Below, in pieces: positions 25,004 to 36,654 of a stretch of 64,000 nt of DNA. The stretch is from Melanocharis versteri (Eukaryota > Chordata > Aves > Passeriformes > Melanocharitidae): positions 394 to 64,393 of the forward strand of contig VZTG01000491.1 of NCBI GenBank assembly GCA_013397845.1, written 5' to 3'. The notes beneath the pieces are model-generated. The model made no database searches and had not been told where the DNA came from. It saw only the letters and a list, made by a program, of their open reading frames with translations. The translations under genes were made by a program, and so were the position numbers. The stretch's first letter is position 1. Each line of letters opens with the position of its first letter.

Positions 25004-27460
25004 TTGTGGATCTTGCCTCTCCTCTCTGCCTCCACGCGCTCAATGTCCTCCTTTTCCTTGCTCATTAACACCCCCTGACTTGGTAATGAGCATTAAACTG
25101 TAATTTAGAGCATCCAGGAGAGTGGGAGGAGCAGGACAGGGCAGAGAAAGTGGTGCTCAGCTGACCTCTTTGGCCCCACGAGCTCCTCCTGGACAGCTGA
25201 CACTTCGAGTTTGGGATGGCGTTCAGAGCTGCACAAGCAGCTCCAAGCCCAGGCAGGGAGCCTGGCTGCTGGCTGCTGCTCCAAACCTTCCCTTGGGGCT
25301 GAGGAGCAAAGTCTGCCCCTATCACCTCCAGTGCTGACCTCCCAAGTCCGTCCATCGTGGGACTGGTTTCCCAAGCTGGTGGGGAAGGTTGTGTGGGAAG
25401 GGTGGCGATGCTCAGCTGTCCTTGCTGAGCGGTGGCACCCAGGTCTCCCTGCTCCAGGGCTGATTCTGTAGCCAAAAGCCCTGCAAAATGTATACACATC
25501 CTCAATTTTGCATGAAAAAAGCCAGTGTTGTGAAACTCTCTCTCCAAAATAGGATCCAATAGCTCTGTTTACATGGCCTCAGGCTGATGCTGGCTAGGCC
25601 ATAAATATCTCACAGCCTGAGCCATGGGCATGCTGGAGCCTGTTTTGGGGAGGAGGGGGATGTCTTCATTCCAGGCATTGCAAACCAGAACAGCTCCCCG
25701 CTATCTGAGCTTGCTGCTTCCCTACTTACTGGTAATTTGTCCCTTCCTGTAGCTGATTTGTACCTCAATTTTCCTGCTATCTTAAACGTTAATTCATTGT
25801 GTTTTGTCCTATGGAACGGTGCTTAAAGACTGATTCCTGGCCTGGCATTAGCTAGTGAATATCCAAACTAGATACCTTAGTCTTCCCTTCAAGGCTTCAG
25901 CGATCTTGGTCTGAAAAATTACCATTTTTTTTTTCTTCTTATTTTTCTTTTTTCCCCCTCCCACTTCAAAACCGTGAAGGATAAGGCAGTCACAGCATTT
26001 GTGAATAGATATCCTTGTTAGAGGGAAAATAGGGACATAAAGGAGACTTCTGATCTTGACTTTCTAATGAGAAGGATTTGGCAAAGACGCGTGATTAGAG
26101 CACTTAACTGGAGAAGCAGTTTTGACCTCCAGTTAAGAATATTTTTGACATATTTTTTCAGTATAGTTAACCAAGGCTAAGGTGTGTCAAGAAAGGGTAA
26201 CGAAAGGTAAGTGTAAAATGGGAATGAAGGCAGCTTGGAGAGAATGACAGGGAAGCAGACTGAGGGGACACGTAAGCCCAGAGTCTGTCCAGGTTGTGAC
26301 CACACCAATGGCTGGATCAGGAGACAGGACACAATTAAAAATCTTCCAGTGGATCCTTTATGAGAAGGTGTGAGAGAGAGACAATAGCATTTCCTGACCG
26401 CACTGATTCCTGTGAACCTGTGTGGTCTTAAGCTCATTTATATGGAACACTGCAAGCAACATAACCTGAATTAATGCTATGAGACAGAAATGAAGCCACT
26501 AATGGACAAAAGGAAGCATGAGTCTAATGGTTCAAACACAGAGCTGGGGAGTCAGGAGACCAGAGCAGTTTTACCTGATTTAGCTACTGACTCATCTTGA
26601 GAGACTGTGAGGAATTCACTTGTATCCAAACTGTCGCTGATTTTGGTTTGGGGTCCACTTTTTCTGAGGTTCTGGCCATTTTGAGCACTCAGACCTGAGC
26701 TCCTGTGAGCCACGGCTGCCTCATCTGGAGGCTGTGAACATTCACTCATTCATGCTAGTGCAGCCCTATGAACCTCTCAGGGGAAAGGGCATAATATTAT
26801 AATTTAAATAATTTACTTTAAACCTTGGCTCAAGGGACAGCATGGCTATTAAGTAATGGCCTTTGTAATCTAGAAAGCCTTTCCTGCCCTTCCCTGAGAT
26901 GGATCCTGTACTTAACACTTCACCTGGCAAAGCACAGAACAATTTTCCCCCACTTACCTTAACAAGGCAAGTCTTTTACTCACCACACCACAGGCGGGCT
27001 GGACGCTTTGATTGAGATGGCCCCACAAGGGCTGTAAGAAGGATGACTCAGGAAAAGTTTTGCTAATCCTAGGAGTCTCCATCAGGCAGTTCTGCGGTGT
27101 CCGGGTATTGCCACTGGTAGCCAGCTTGGGGCTCCTGTCTGCCCATCGGCTCCTGTTGCAACAAACGCAAGGTCACACATAGTCATATGTTAAAGGCTTA
27201 ATTACAAACGAACTGTCAGCTTCTGCAGACTCGTTTTTGGGTAATGCTGTTGAGGATCATTCAGCTTCCAGGGGTAAATTGGGTGGATTTGAATCTCTAA
27301 CTTCAAAAAAGGCTGTGTTTAAGGACAGGTTTGGTGTCTGTCATGTTGTCATGAGTGCCACTAAGAGTACTTGGCTTGCTTCAAAATTGTGGGGTATTTA
27401 TACAGACATACAGCTTATATAGTGGTTCATGGAAAAAAAAAAAAGAGAAAACAAAACAAA
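25004..27460. other. Noncoding DNA, GC-richer at its left
   Basis: The interval 25.0-25.45 kb is relatively GC-rich and has overlapping open frames on both strands (the longest, 25065-25559 minus, 164 codons). None shows a domain or a plausible start context, and frames open on both strands at once usually reflect base composition. A T-rich tract lies near 25925-25955 and an A12 run at 27433-27444. Confidence 0.5.
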
Positions 27461-27476
27461 CCAACCAACCAACCAA
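27461..27476 (+). repeat. CCAA tetranucleotide microsatellite
   Basis: Four CCAA units after an A-rich tract with an AAAC character (27433-27460). A simple repeat. Confidence 0.85.
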
Positions 27477-27837
27477 ACAAAAACCCCTGAAGTTTGTCTT
27501 TGTGGATAAACAATTTGCTTTCAGAGGTAAGGTGAAACAAGGTTCTGACCCAAAGATACCTATTGAAAAATTTCTTGTGAGGCAGGTTTGTGAGGCATGT
27601 GTTGTTGAAAGCAACCAAGATGAGTGCAGCCACACACTCTGTCCTCCCTGCATTTTCCAGTGGTGGGCATAGTTTGGGACACACTAGGAGGGAGTTTATC
27701 CACACCAAGGGTGAGTGCAGCCCCAGCTTACATCTTTCTCCACAGCACTGCGTGCTGATTCCTGTAAGAGAGGTCACTTGATGAAGTATATCCTGTCTCA
27801 AGCATGATCTGGCACTGCCCATATTTTTTATCAAGCA

Positions 27838-27865
27838 AAACTTCCACTGACATCAGTAGAAGTTT
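27838..27865. repeat. Near-perfect palindrome, probable old repeat relic
   Basis: AAACTTCCACTGA (27838-27850) and TCAGTAGAAGTTT (27853-27865) are inverted copies with one mismatch and a 2-base centre. The wording (AAAACTTCCACTGACATCAG) is typical of an old dispersed sauropsid repeat with a central palindrome. A chance palindrome this long is unlikely. Confidence 0.45.
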
Positions 27866-28719
27866 GACTTCAGAGGAAGCTGAGTTTCTGCCTATTTAAT
27901 CTGATTCAAGCCTTCCTACATGGAACACAAGGGAGGGATGCAGCCTCTCCACCTTGGGAATCATATCTCCACACACCACAGCTGAACGTGCCCCAAGCTT
28001 TGCTAGGGCAAGTCTGAGCCATTTTCAAAATGTTGGTGAAGTTTCACAGCCTCAAGCAGTCATTATTGCACTGGGTCATCCCCCTGAGGTAAATTATTAA
28101 TAGTAATAATATGTTATTTTTGTTAAACCTGACATCTCCTTTCATCTCAGCCCCATGCTTATCAGGAGCTCTGCAACAACAAAAAAGGAAAGTTTTATTT
28201 CCACATTTCCATCCCTTCGTCTCATCACACCGCGTCTGCTTTGGGGAGTGAAGAGTAATCTGTGGAAAGCTTTCATGCTCTCAAACCTACCAAAACATGC
28301 AATATTAATTGGGATTATTAATTGTATTTACTGCACTAGCAAGTCTAACCTTGTTAAAGGCCAGTGTGAAGATGTGGGATCATTTCTGTCATTTGGAACA
28401 TCCTGCATGCTACCTCCTCTCAGAAATCAAAAGGAAAATTACCTCACTTTTATTAATCACCCTTTTTCTTACAAGATTTTGCCTTTTGTTTAGCTGCACT
28501 TCACAAGGAGAAGGTGTGTTTTCTGTGCTGCTTTGAGATCTTGGCAGTTAATGGAACTCTTTGATTTTTAAATAAGAGTTATTCCTCTGAGTGTACAGTA
28601 TAAACCTAACAGGCAAGGGACTGTGCCTTTAAGTTCATCAGTTTTCCCAGTGCTGTACTGGAAGGATTGGACTGAAACTTTAAACATTTCTAGCCATACC
28701 TAGCATATGTATAATTTAT
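27866..28719. other. Noncoding DNA without recognised features
   Basis: AT-rich; the frame 28155-28493 plus (112 codons) has no recognisable domain. Confidence 0.55.
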
Positions 28720-29330
28720 AAGCCACACACCGTTTTCTGTCAAATAGGCGATTGATCTGACTCGGATCTCGTTAATTATCCTCCACATACATTATACGTT
28801 AACAGATCTTCAGTATACTGTGTATCAATATTAATAAGATTATAAAACACTATTGATAATTAGGAAGAGAAAGAGACCAGGCCTTTGATTCACTCTGTTA
28901 CTAACGCCCCTGCATCTCCAGATTAAAAAGAGACCACTTTTCGTTTAATAATATCAGATCAGTACATCCATCTTCTAAAAGGCTTTATTAAGAGAAAGCT
29001 AAGATTTGCATCCCTATGCAAGGGGCTATTTGAAATTGATTATGGAGGCATCATTGATGTGTGAGAAATTTGTTTCTCTGTCTTGTCTAAAGGGGGACCT
29101 AATAGGTGGGAGGGATTTAAGGTGGAGCACTGCACTCTTGGATCTTTGATCAGGAAATTTCTATTTTTCTTTGTCAGGCTATATTTGGCAAGCCAGATTG
29201 TCTTGTTGCAGAGGAAATTAAATGGGATATCATATTGCTTCCTTTAAAATATAACAACATCTATGCTATCACACTCCAAAAGAGGACGGTGGAATTAAAT
29301 AACAGTATTTATCTTTAAATTATGTGAGTC
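28720..29330. promoter_or_regulatory. Candidate enhancer / conserved noncoding element
   Basis: A repeat-free, AT-rich block dense in sites for developmental factors. It has TTAATTA (28772-28778, homeodomain), CTTTGAT at 28883-28889 and again at 29144-29150 within GATCTTTGATC (TCF/LEF, Wnt response), and a perfect POU octamer ATTTGCAT at 29004-29011. No open frame of more than 60 codons lies in it. The site set is seen directly. That it is conserved or active is an inference, since no alignment was possible. It is followed by a T20 tract. Confidence 0.35.
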
Positions 29331-29363
29331 AGATTATTTTTTCACTACTTTTTACAGTTTTCC

Positions 29364-29383
29364 TTTTTTTTTTTTTTTTTTTT
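29364..29383 (+). repeat. T20 homopolymer
   Basis: Uninterrupted run of 20 T immediately right of the candidate enhancer; simple repeat. Confidence 0.9.
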
Positions 29384-32336
29384 GCTATGAACTGTCTTTT
29401 ATGTTTCCATTAAGCTCATTCGCAACAAGCGAACCAGAATGAGTTGCTTGTGAGGGTTCTGAAACACTTCATATCCAAATTGAATCAGGTAAACTTTGCT
29501 TTCTTAGAAATTTCATACTAAAGGTGAGGGAAAGCCATTTAAGGATGACAGGGAACACAGCATAAATTCAGGTTGTGACATGACAGGTCCTCCACTGGAA
29601 TGCTGTATTGCACCATAGTGGCTTGGGAACCAACACTCCGGCCAAGCCCAGGTGCTTTTTCTAACACCTTAGAAAAATGATTCAGGATTCAAGCATGAAA
29701 CCTGATTTTGCCTTGCTGCTAATGTCCACTAATCACCAAAGAACTTACGTCACTAATCACCCAGTCCTTGTCTCCATGAAACTTCAGAGCAGCTCTTCCC
29801 CGGGTCAGCTCGCACAGAGCTGATGTAGCCAGGCAGAGAGTTCTCAGGCTCCCTCCCTGCTCTGGAGCAATTCTGCAAGGCATCCTTCCCACTGCTGACT
29901 CCCTTGGGCTGGCCAGAGCTAGGAGACCTCATTCCAGCCACCACAGATATTTTAAGCATCACATCCTGCAACCCTATGGAGATGAGATTTCTGAAATACC
30001 ATGTTCAGGACCCCAGCAGCTTCTGCTCAGGGGTGCTCGTGTTGCTTTACAGAACAACAGGCTTCAGTGGAAGATACTCAGTGTGAGCAGCAGAGGGAAG
30101 CTGAGGAAAACTACCCTCACTTGGACAGGGGCTTCACTCAGGGAAATTTCACACATGTATTTCCCTGCAAAGTAGCCCAGTAGATTCACATTTCTCATGG
30201 CAATTCTGCTAAAAGCCTAAATAAACCCATCAATTTATGGCTTCCAGGAAATCTGCCCTGTATATAATCTTTCCATTCCCCAGAGCTCTGTGATTTTGAA
30301 GCATGCTGGGAGAGATCATGGTTTGCAGGACTGTGGAAGGGACTGAGATGAGGGAGGTCCCAGGCTGCTGTGTCCACTGCAAAGTCTTGGGAAAGTCCCT
30401 TCATCTGCCTGGGACATCCATCATCCTTGTGAGGGGTCACAGGAACTGCCTGGGTACAACCACGGGGCACAGGACTAGCACCCACAGTACCAAAATGCCA
30501 GTGGGACCCCTCTGGCACCCACGCCAACTGGAGCAAGGCCACCAGGCAAGGTCATAACATTTAAATTGCTCATTTTGCCTCACCTCATTCCATGTGAAAC
30601 AAGGAAAGGGGCAATCGGCTGAGACATGGAGGTGGCAGGGCACAAGGAGAGATGGTGACCTGCTGGGGAAAGGCTAAGCTAAAAGCAGGTACATAAACCC
30701 AGATTAAAATTTATGTATGGGGTACATAAGCAACATAAAGGGCTTTCTGAGGACCTGAGCTTGCTACAAGTGTAGGCAACACAAGGTCCAAGAGTTGTTC
30801 CTTTTTAACCTCTCGGATGGTTGTGGTCTTCTTCTTTCTGGAGAGAGCCTTGAAGGAAACTGTGGAAAGAACAGCAAGAGACAACAATGTGAAATGAAGC
30901 CTAAAAGCTTAGAAAGACATAGAATAAACCAATGAAAGTGCTGTGAGATAGCACAAAACCCCCTAATTTTAGTTCCTGGTCCAGGAAAGTGTAATGGCTG
31001 GCAGATTTTCATGGGATTCCTGCAAGGCAAGTGGATATCAGGGCAGCAGGACCTGTCTGTGCCAGCCTCTGGCTAAAAGCTTGCTGCCCTTTCTCTCTCC
31101 GACAGGCTGGAGAGCGAGCTGGCCCGGAGGCACCGTGGTGCAACTTCCGGAGCCAAAGTTCATTTCTGGTGGCAGGGCTGTCCCCTGTCGCACGGGCCAT
31201 GAGCCTGGGGCTCTGAAGACCTCTCTGAGCCACCTCACATCCATTCACACATGTTTTTTCATACAGTTCAGGCCATAAATACCTTGCTACGTGTTCCTGG
31301 AGATGCACCACTGCTGCGTGCCCTGTATGCTGCGTATGTTGTGTGTGAGCACAGCAGCACTTGCATGCACAAGGATGTTTACAAAAGGCGGCAGGGAAGT
31401 GCCTAAGGTGTAGGTTTCTCATGAAGGAGGGAGTTCGTTCCCTTAGGCCCAGAGACATTGCTTTAATTTCTTATGTCCTTTCACAAAAAAACACATGGGG
31501 AAACAAAACTACTTTCATTGACAGTGCAGAGAAGTGAAGATATTTACAACACTGGCAGCTAGCTAAAAAACCCCTGAAGATCCAGTTCATATTCCATGGG
31601 GAATATCCCAAGTTAACGCATTCATGTGAATATATTTCTCAACAGAAATCCAAGAAAAAGAGAAATGTAGAAATTTGGGGTTCTGACCCATCTTTGCCAT
31701 TGGTGACTGCCAGGCTTGTCCTCTTGGCTGCTGTGCATTGCAGAGGCTCAGCAAGCCTGGCAACCAGACCTCATTCAGTCTCTGAAGTCTGACGCTGCTC
31801 CACAGATGTCTTCAACTGGCTGGAACTGGGAAATAGCCGCCAGGAAAAATCCCTCAGGTGACCAGTGCAATGTATGGGACAAGAATATGCTGAGAATATG
31901 GTGAAATGCTTGTCTAGCACCTTCTGCGAATGAAAACTCTGTTGATGGAATCAGGGGCGTAGATGAGGCTGTCATCCTAAGAGGCAAAAGGTTTTGGTGG
32001 CCATTCTTATCCATCAGGCAAAATGGGTGCTGAAGCTGTACTACCCCAAGTCGTGGGTCCTGCCAGCTTCAGGCTCAAATGTGTTATAGGAAGAGCATGG
32101 AAGACTTTGCTTCATGTATGGCCCTGCTGTCTGTAGCTGTACAAAATCTTTCTGCCTCTACAGCTCTCAGGCTGGGTCTATTAATTAAGAATCAAAAGAG
32201 GGAGGTGAGGAGAAAATATGTATGATTCCTGGTATCATCACAGCACATGCTGAAAATGAGATCCTTGGAGGCAGTGGAAGCAGTCGGTATTTAGGCAAAT
32301 TAGGGCAGTGGTTTAATGCATCAGTGCCTTCCTGAT
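29384..32336. other. Noncoding DNA with one faint MIR-like stretch
   Basis: No gene recognised. The longest frame (31009-31458 minus, 149 codons) is Ala/Cys/His-rich and unlike known proteins. A weak MIR-like stretch is listed separately. Confidence 0.55.
30366..30425 (+). repeat. Possible MIR-like SINE relic
   Basis: CTGTGTCCACTGCAAAGTC followed by TTGGGAAAGTCCCTTCATCTGCCTGGG resembles the core of MIR (..TGACCTTGGGCAAGTC.CTT..CTCTCTG..). Only about 60 bases match, so the call is weak. Confidence 0.3.
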
Positions 32337-32940
32337 GAATCATAGAATTGTTTGAGTTGGAAAGGACCTTAAAGACCATCTGGTTCCAACCCCCTGCCAT
32401 GGGCACGAACGCCTTCCACTGGATCAGGTTGCTCAAAGACTCACCTAACCTGGCCTTGAACACTCCCAGGGATGGCGCACCCACAACTTCTCAGATAGAC
32501 AAACTCTGCTAGTGGCTCACCACCCTCACAGTAAAGAATTCCTTCCTAATATCTAATCTAAACTTACCCTTTTTTGGTTTGAAGCCATTCTCCCTTGTCC
32601 CATCCCTACAAATATTTATAAAAAGTCCCTCTCCAGCTCTCTTGCAGCCCCTTTAGGTACCGGAAGATGCTCTAAGGTCTCCCCGGAGCCTTCTCTTCTC
32701 CATGCTGCACAGCTCTAACTCTTTCAGCCTGTTTTCATGGCAGAGGTGCTCCAGTCTTCTGATCATCTTTGTGGCCTCCTCTGAACTCACTCCATCAAGT
32801 CCACATCCTTCTGATGCTGGGGCCCCAGAGGCGGATGCAGCAATCCAGGTGGAATCTCACGAGAGCAGAGTAGAGGGAGAGAATCACCTCCCACAACCTG
32901 CTGGCCACATTTCTTTTGATGCAGCCCAGGGTATGGTTTA
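32337..32940 (-). mobile_element. CR1 LINE, 5'-truncated, best-preserved copy
   Basis: A roughly 600-base CR1 in antisense, the usual 5'-truncated form left by incomplete reverse transcription. The plus strand starts with GAATCATAGAATTGTTTGAG, the complement of the CR1 3' tip, and continues through GGTTCCAACCCCCTGCCATG and CCTGGCCTTGAACACTCCCAG. Read on the minus strand, about 32840-32900 encodes EVILSLYSALVRFHLDCC, the C-terminal region of CR1 ORF2 after the RT domain. Similarity ends near 32940 (GGGTATGGTTTA). Substitutions are moderate, so it is younger than the copy at 4.6 kb. I see no clear target-site duplication, as is normal for CR1. Confidence 0.95.
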
Positions 32941-33839
32941 TGAGGCGGAACCATTATGGTGGAAATGGTGAGAAGGATCCGTTATCACAGAGATGATGCT
33001 CCACGTGTCTGCATAGCCCAGAGCAATTATTACATGGCCCTTTGACATGGTACCTCCATGGTACCATGGTAGCTCCATTGTGCCAGGAGAAGAATGTTAT
33101 TAACCTGCTCAGTGTTACTACAACAGAAGAAGTAGGAAATAAAAGGAAAATAATATCTCCATTTGAGCTTGGGCATGGTAGAGTATTTTTCAACCCTGGC
33201 AACATTTTAATTTCTATCAAAGAAGAACATTTGCTTTTGTGCTAAGTGGGGAAACCCTGCAGATGAATGTGCAGCGTGAACAAAAATAGCAAAACCTTGG
33301 TGGTTCCGCACTTAAGAAAAACAATACTTGGGCCACTTGAAACAATAAGGGTTTGCTCCCAGCTTGAGATTTTGTCTGACAAATTTCAGAGAGAAGGGTT
33401 TTTTTCTCGCCTCCTCTAGCCCTGAGACATACCACAAAAAAATGCATGCGCACGAGCCGTTGTCACTGGGAATGTACCAGCCTTCCATTAACATTGCTCT
33501 CTATAGGATGGCGGTTGGCAGGAGTGCTCATTTTAAAATCCAAAGGCTCATGTCTAGTGCTCCAGCCCTTATTCCCCAGAGTTTTTTCAAGCCACTTGAG
33601 CCACTTGTCTGGAGCCTGCTTGCTTTGATCTCCTTCTGCATCGAACGTGTCTGGAGAGAGCTCTGCAAGGGGAAAGCATGAATCGAATTGTGCGCTCCCA
33701 TCTCAAATCTTGCCCATTGCAGAGCCATACCAGGAAATTGAGGAAATGTTCCAGGTTTAAGCTTTCTACCCTTAGCCAGAAATTAAAACCCCTTCATTAA
33801 TCCAATCTTAAATCTCAACTAGCTGCTGCTTAAAGTGGT
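32941..33839. other. Noncoding DNA
   Basis: No gene or repeat family recognised, apart from a 14-base perfect palindrome at 33056-33069. Confidence 0.6.
33056..33069. other. Perfect 14-base palindrome
   Basis: CCATGGTACCATGG is its own reverse complement; the nearby sequence repeats ATGGTACC and CATGGTA motifs (33047-33072), so slippage among short repeats may have built it. Confidence 0.6.
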
Positions 33840-34020
33840 AATAAATATTTCATACCGATTGTGTTGCGTTCCTTGCTGTGTTTATTAAATGGAGTTTCTC
33901 ATAATTCCAGTTATTCATTTTAATAGGTCAGGACTTGGCTGTGATTTAAACAGACCACTGAGGAAACAGCCGTGGTTAAACATTGTAACAATATGGATTA
34001 TTAATTTAATTGGCCAGCTA
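33840..34020. promoter_or_regulatory. Candidate conserved noncoding element with SOX-like pair
   Basis: AT-rich and repeat-free, with TTATTCATTTTAATAGG, TTATTAATTTAATTGG and the SOX-like pair ATTGTAACAAT at 33982-33992, the same 11 bases as at 233-243. TAAT and SOX sites together are typical of neural or mesodermal enhancers. Function and conservation are inferred only. Confidence 0.3.
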
Positions 34021-35299
34021 TTACTTGTTTTGACTCTGTGCTAACACATTTAGCTCAGTCTCTTGTGGCCTATAAACCACAAAGGTCGTGACTTCAACAT
34101 TCAGAAGAATGGGAAAAAGAGAATCAGGGCTGAGATTATGAGGAAAAATAGAGAAACAGTGTGGGGAAGACAGAGTGGGGAAGGCTAAGGGCTTGCTGGA
34201 GGCAGTGCAGGGCAAAAGGGGATTTATTTAGTAGCTCAGCAATAGAACATCCTCTAAACCACCAGCCAAACTAGCAGTTTCTTTCAGTCTGCATCCCTCT
34301 GAGGTGATTTCAGACAGTGATTTTTACCTGTGGGTATAACAATGGTATCCCCACATGTTTAATAATACCTCTATTTTATTTCTAAATTTTTATAATCTAG
34401 TTTAAATTATGCCATGTAAAGAGCTCACGTGTGAATAATCAGCAGTAATATTTATAAGTGTGTTTAAAAGGCCAATCACGCATCCCCACCCTGGATGGTT
34501 TCACTGCACCTTTATTGAAAACCATCTCATGATGCTAGTTAGATACAGTGGGGTGAAAAAGCACATTCCAAAGGGCATGCTAGCAAAAAGGGACAGCCAG
34601 GAAAAAATGTGGGGTTTATCTTCTGTGCTCAACAAAGACAGTGCAATTTGTACCATGGAGTGCTCCACTTGAAAGAGGTCAAACCTTTTCATTGAGTTTT
34701 TATGCATGACTCTCATTGACTCCAAATAGTTCTGTGCATTGAATACCATCAGGATACAATCCTGTATTTATCTTGGCAACTGTGTATAAAATGTGGTGAT
34801 GGGCAATGTTTCCATACTGATGCCTGTGCCAAGTATGTTCATCATTCAACATCTTCGGGTGCTAAGACCCCACCATGAAGGAAACTATACAAATACAAAA
34901 GGTAGACAGGTATATTAGGCAGACAGGCAATCAGGTATGAGTCTCCATTTTCAGTGTTTACCATGTGCCTTGGAATCTGTAGCTGTTCCTGTAACAAACT
35001 GCACAGGCCAGTAAGTTGGAAGAACACAGCCCAAAACCTTTGTCTGCAAAGGCAGGCTCCAAACCATGAATCTAACATGGGAAATGTAGCATGCATGAGT
35101 ACAGCATACATAATCAGCAGTAACAGCTGCCCAGACAAGTTGGTGGGATTCCAATGCTGTAAGACTTCTTCCATCCTCGCTCTCTTATCCTCCTTTGCAT
35201 AGCTCAACCCAATTTTCCAAGACATAGGGACACTGGGAAGAAAGACACAGGCTTGAAAGCTTATTGATTGTGTAGAAAAGAGCCAGATGGAGAAAAATT
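34021..35299. other. Noncoding DNA without recognised features
   Basis: The frame 34842-35306 minus (154 codons) is fairly long but shows no domain I recognise and no conserved start context. Confidence 0.5.
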
Positions 35300-35720
35300 C
35301 CTGCATTGCTCCGTTCTGGCTTTTTCTTTTCTCCTCCTTTTCTGCCTCTCTCCCCCTCTCCCTGACCTAACTTTGGCCCTGCTAGAAGCCTTTCTTCACC
35401 ATGCCAGTCATCACTCACACCCCTCTTGTGCAGCCCAGCTCCCCTGCAGGCAGACCCCAGCCCCACAGGAGTTCCCATCTTCCAGTCCAGATTTCCTTGT
35501 TCACCTCCTGCCTTAGACTTCAAACCCACTTGCTTTCTGTCATCGCATCTCCCTTCATGCACACCGAGTCTTGGCTCCTTTCCGACAGTTTTTATCCTAC
35601 CTCTGAGCACCTTCTACTCCTTCTATACTCAAGAACCAGTTTCCAGATTCAAACTCTCACTTTGCCCAGCTGGTGACACCAGCATCAACATCCTATAACA
35701 CTACCATCCCCCTTCACCTA
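35300..35720 (+). other. Pyrimidine-rich stretch
   Basis: The plus strand is dominated by C and T (for example TTTTTCTTTTCTCCTCC near 35322) over about 400 bases without being a simple repeat. It opens several chance frames because stop codons need purines. No exon evidence. Confidence 0.6.
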
Positions 35721-36654
35721 TTCTAGATACATCATTTTTTGCATGCACAGAATACAGACCAAAGGCTAGGACCACACTATATTCAGCCTCTTGCAGAAAT
35801 CCTTTAAAAGCATCTGAGAATTCCTCGCCCCATGTCGTCAGGCTGTGCACCTCCCAGATTCCCCTCCTGCAGTAGTCTAGCTCCGCCACTCCTCCTGGCT
35901 CTGCGTGGCAGGCAAGAAACCCCAGCCAGTGGAGCACAGCTTCTCACCCAGGGAGCCATCCTTGAGCTGCTGCAGGTGCCGCATGCTGGGCCCTGTATCT
36001 CTAAGTGTGGCTGACAAACAGGGCTTTCTTCTGTGGTGCCTAGCACCAGCAGCCCCTAAGGACAAGATACCCTTCCCTTCTTCCCCCCCCCACCCCCAGC
36101 CCTTGCACACAATACAGTATTTGTCGTGGACTTGTTTTCCAGTACATGAAGAGCACAAAAACGCGTGCTCTTTTATGATAAGGTAAGCAGAGTGACCCTG
36201 TAACATTCCACATCTGAACTCAGAACGGCATCTGCCTCACAGCTGTCCTTGTAGCGAGCATTTCAAAAACACAGACGGCAAAAAACAGCAACAATATCTC
36301 ATCGCCGATGTAGCTGCTTACAGCACAGTCCTCACTGTCTTCCAAACACCCGTGTTTGAGAGGTGACCTACAGCTGTGAAATTTGGATGCAGATTCCAGC
36401 ACCACCCCTTAATTTCAAGGATGTTCCAATATGAGTTTTACACAGAGTTGCAGGCCAAGTGCAAAATTTGTGGCTGGAGCTAGGTTCAGATTCTGAACAC
36501 CCTGAGTCACAAAGATTTCCAAGAGTTTTGGCTTCGTTGCAGTATTCATGTTCCCTCTTACTTGAGTGCATTGACATATCCTCTAGGAGTCATGGACTAG
36601 ACGGCCACAGCGAAAGGCTCTGCACAAACAGAATAAAAATAAAGGGAAGAGTTT
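35721..36654. other. Noncoding DNA with a C-rich tract
   Basis: Contains a C-run (about 36084-36097). Open frames on both strands (for example 35877-36206 minus) overlap and match nothing known. Confidence 0.55.

Noticed and set aside
25065..25559. 164-codon minus-strand frame in GC-richer DNA
   Set aside because: Overlaps other frames on both strands and has no recognisable domain.
34842..35306. 154-codon minus-strand frame with hydrophobic segments
   Set aside because: No known family, no supporting splice or promoter signal; hydrophobic runs are common in chance translations of T-rich DNA.
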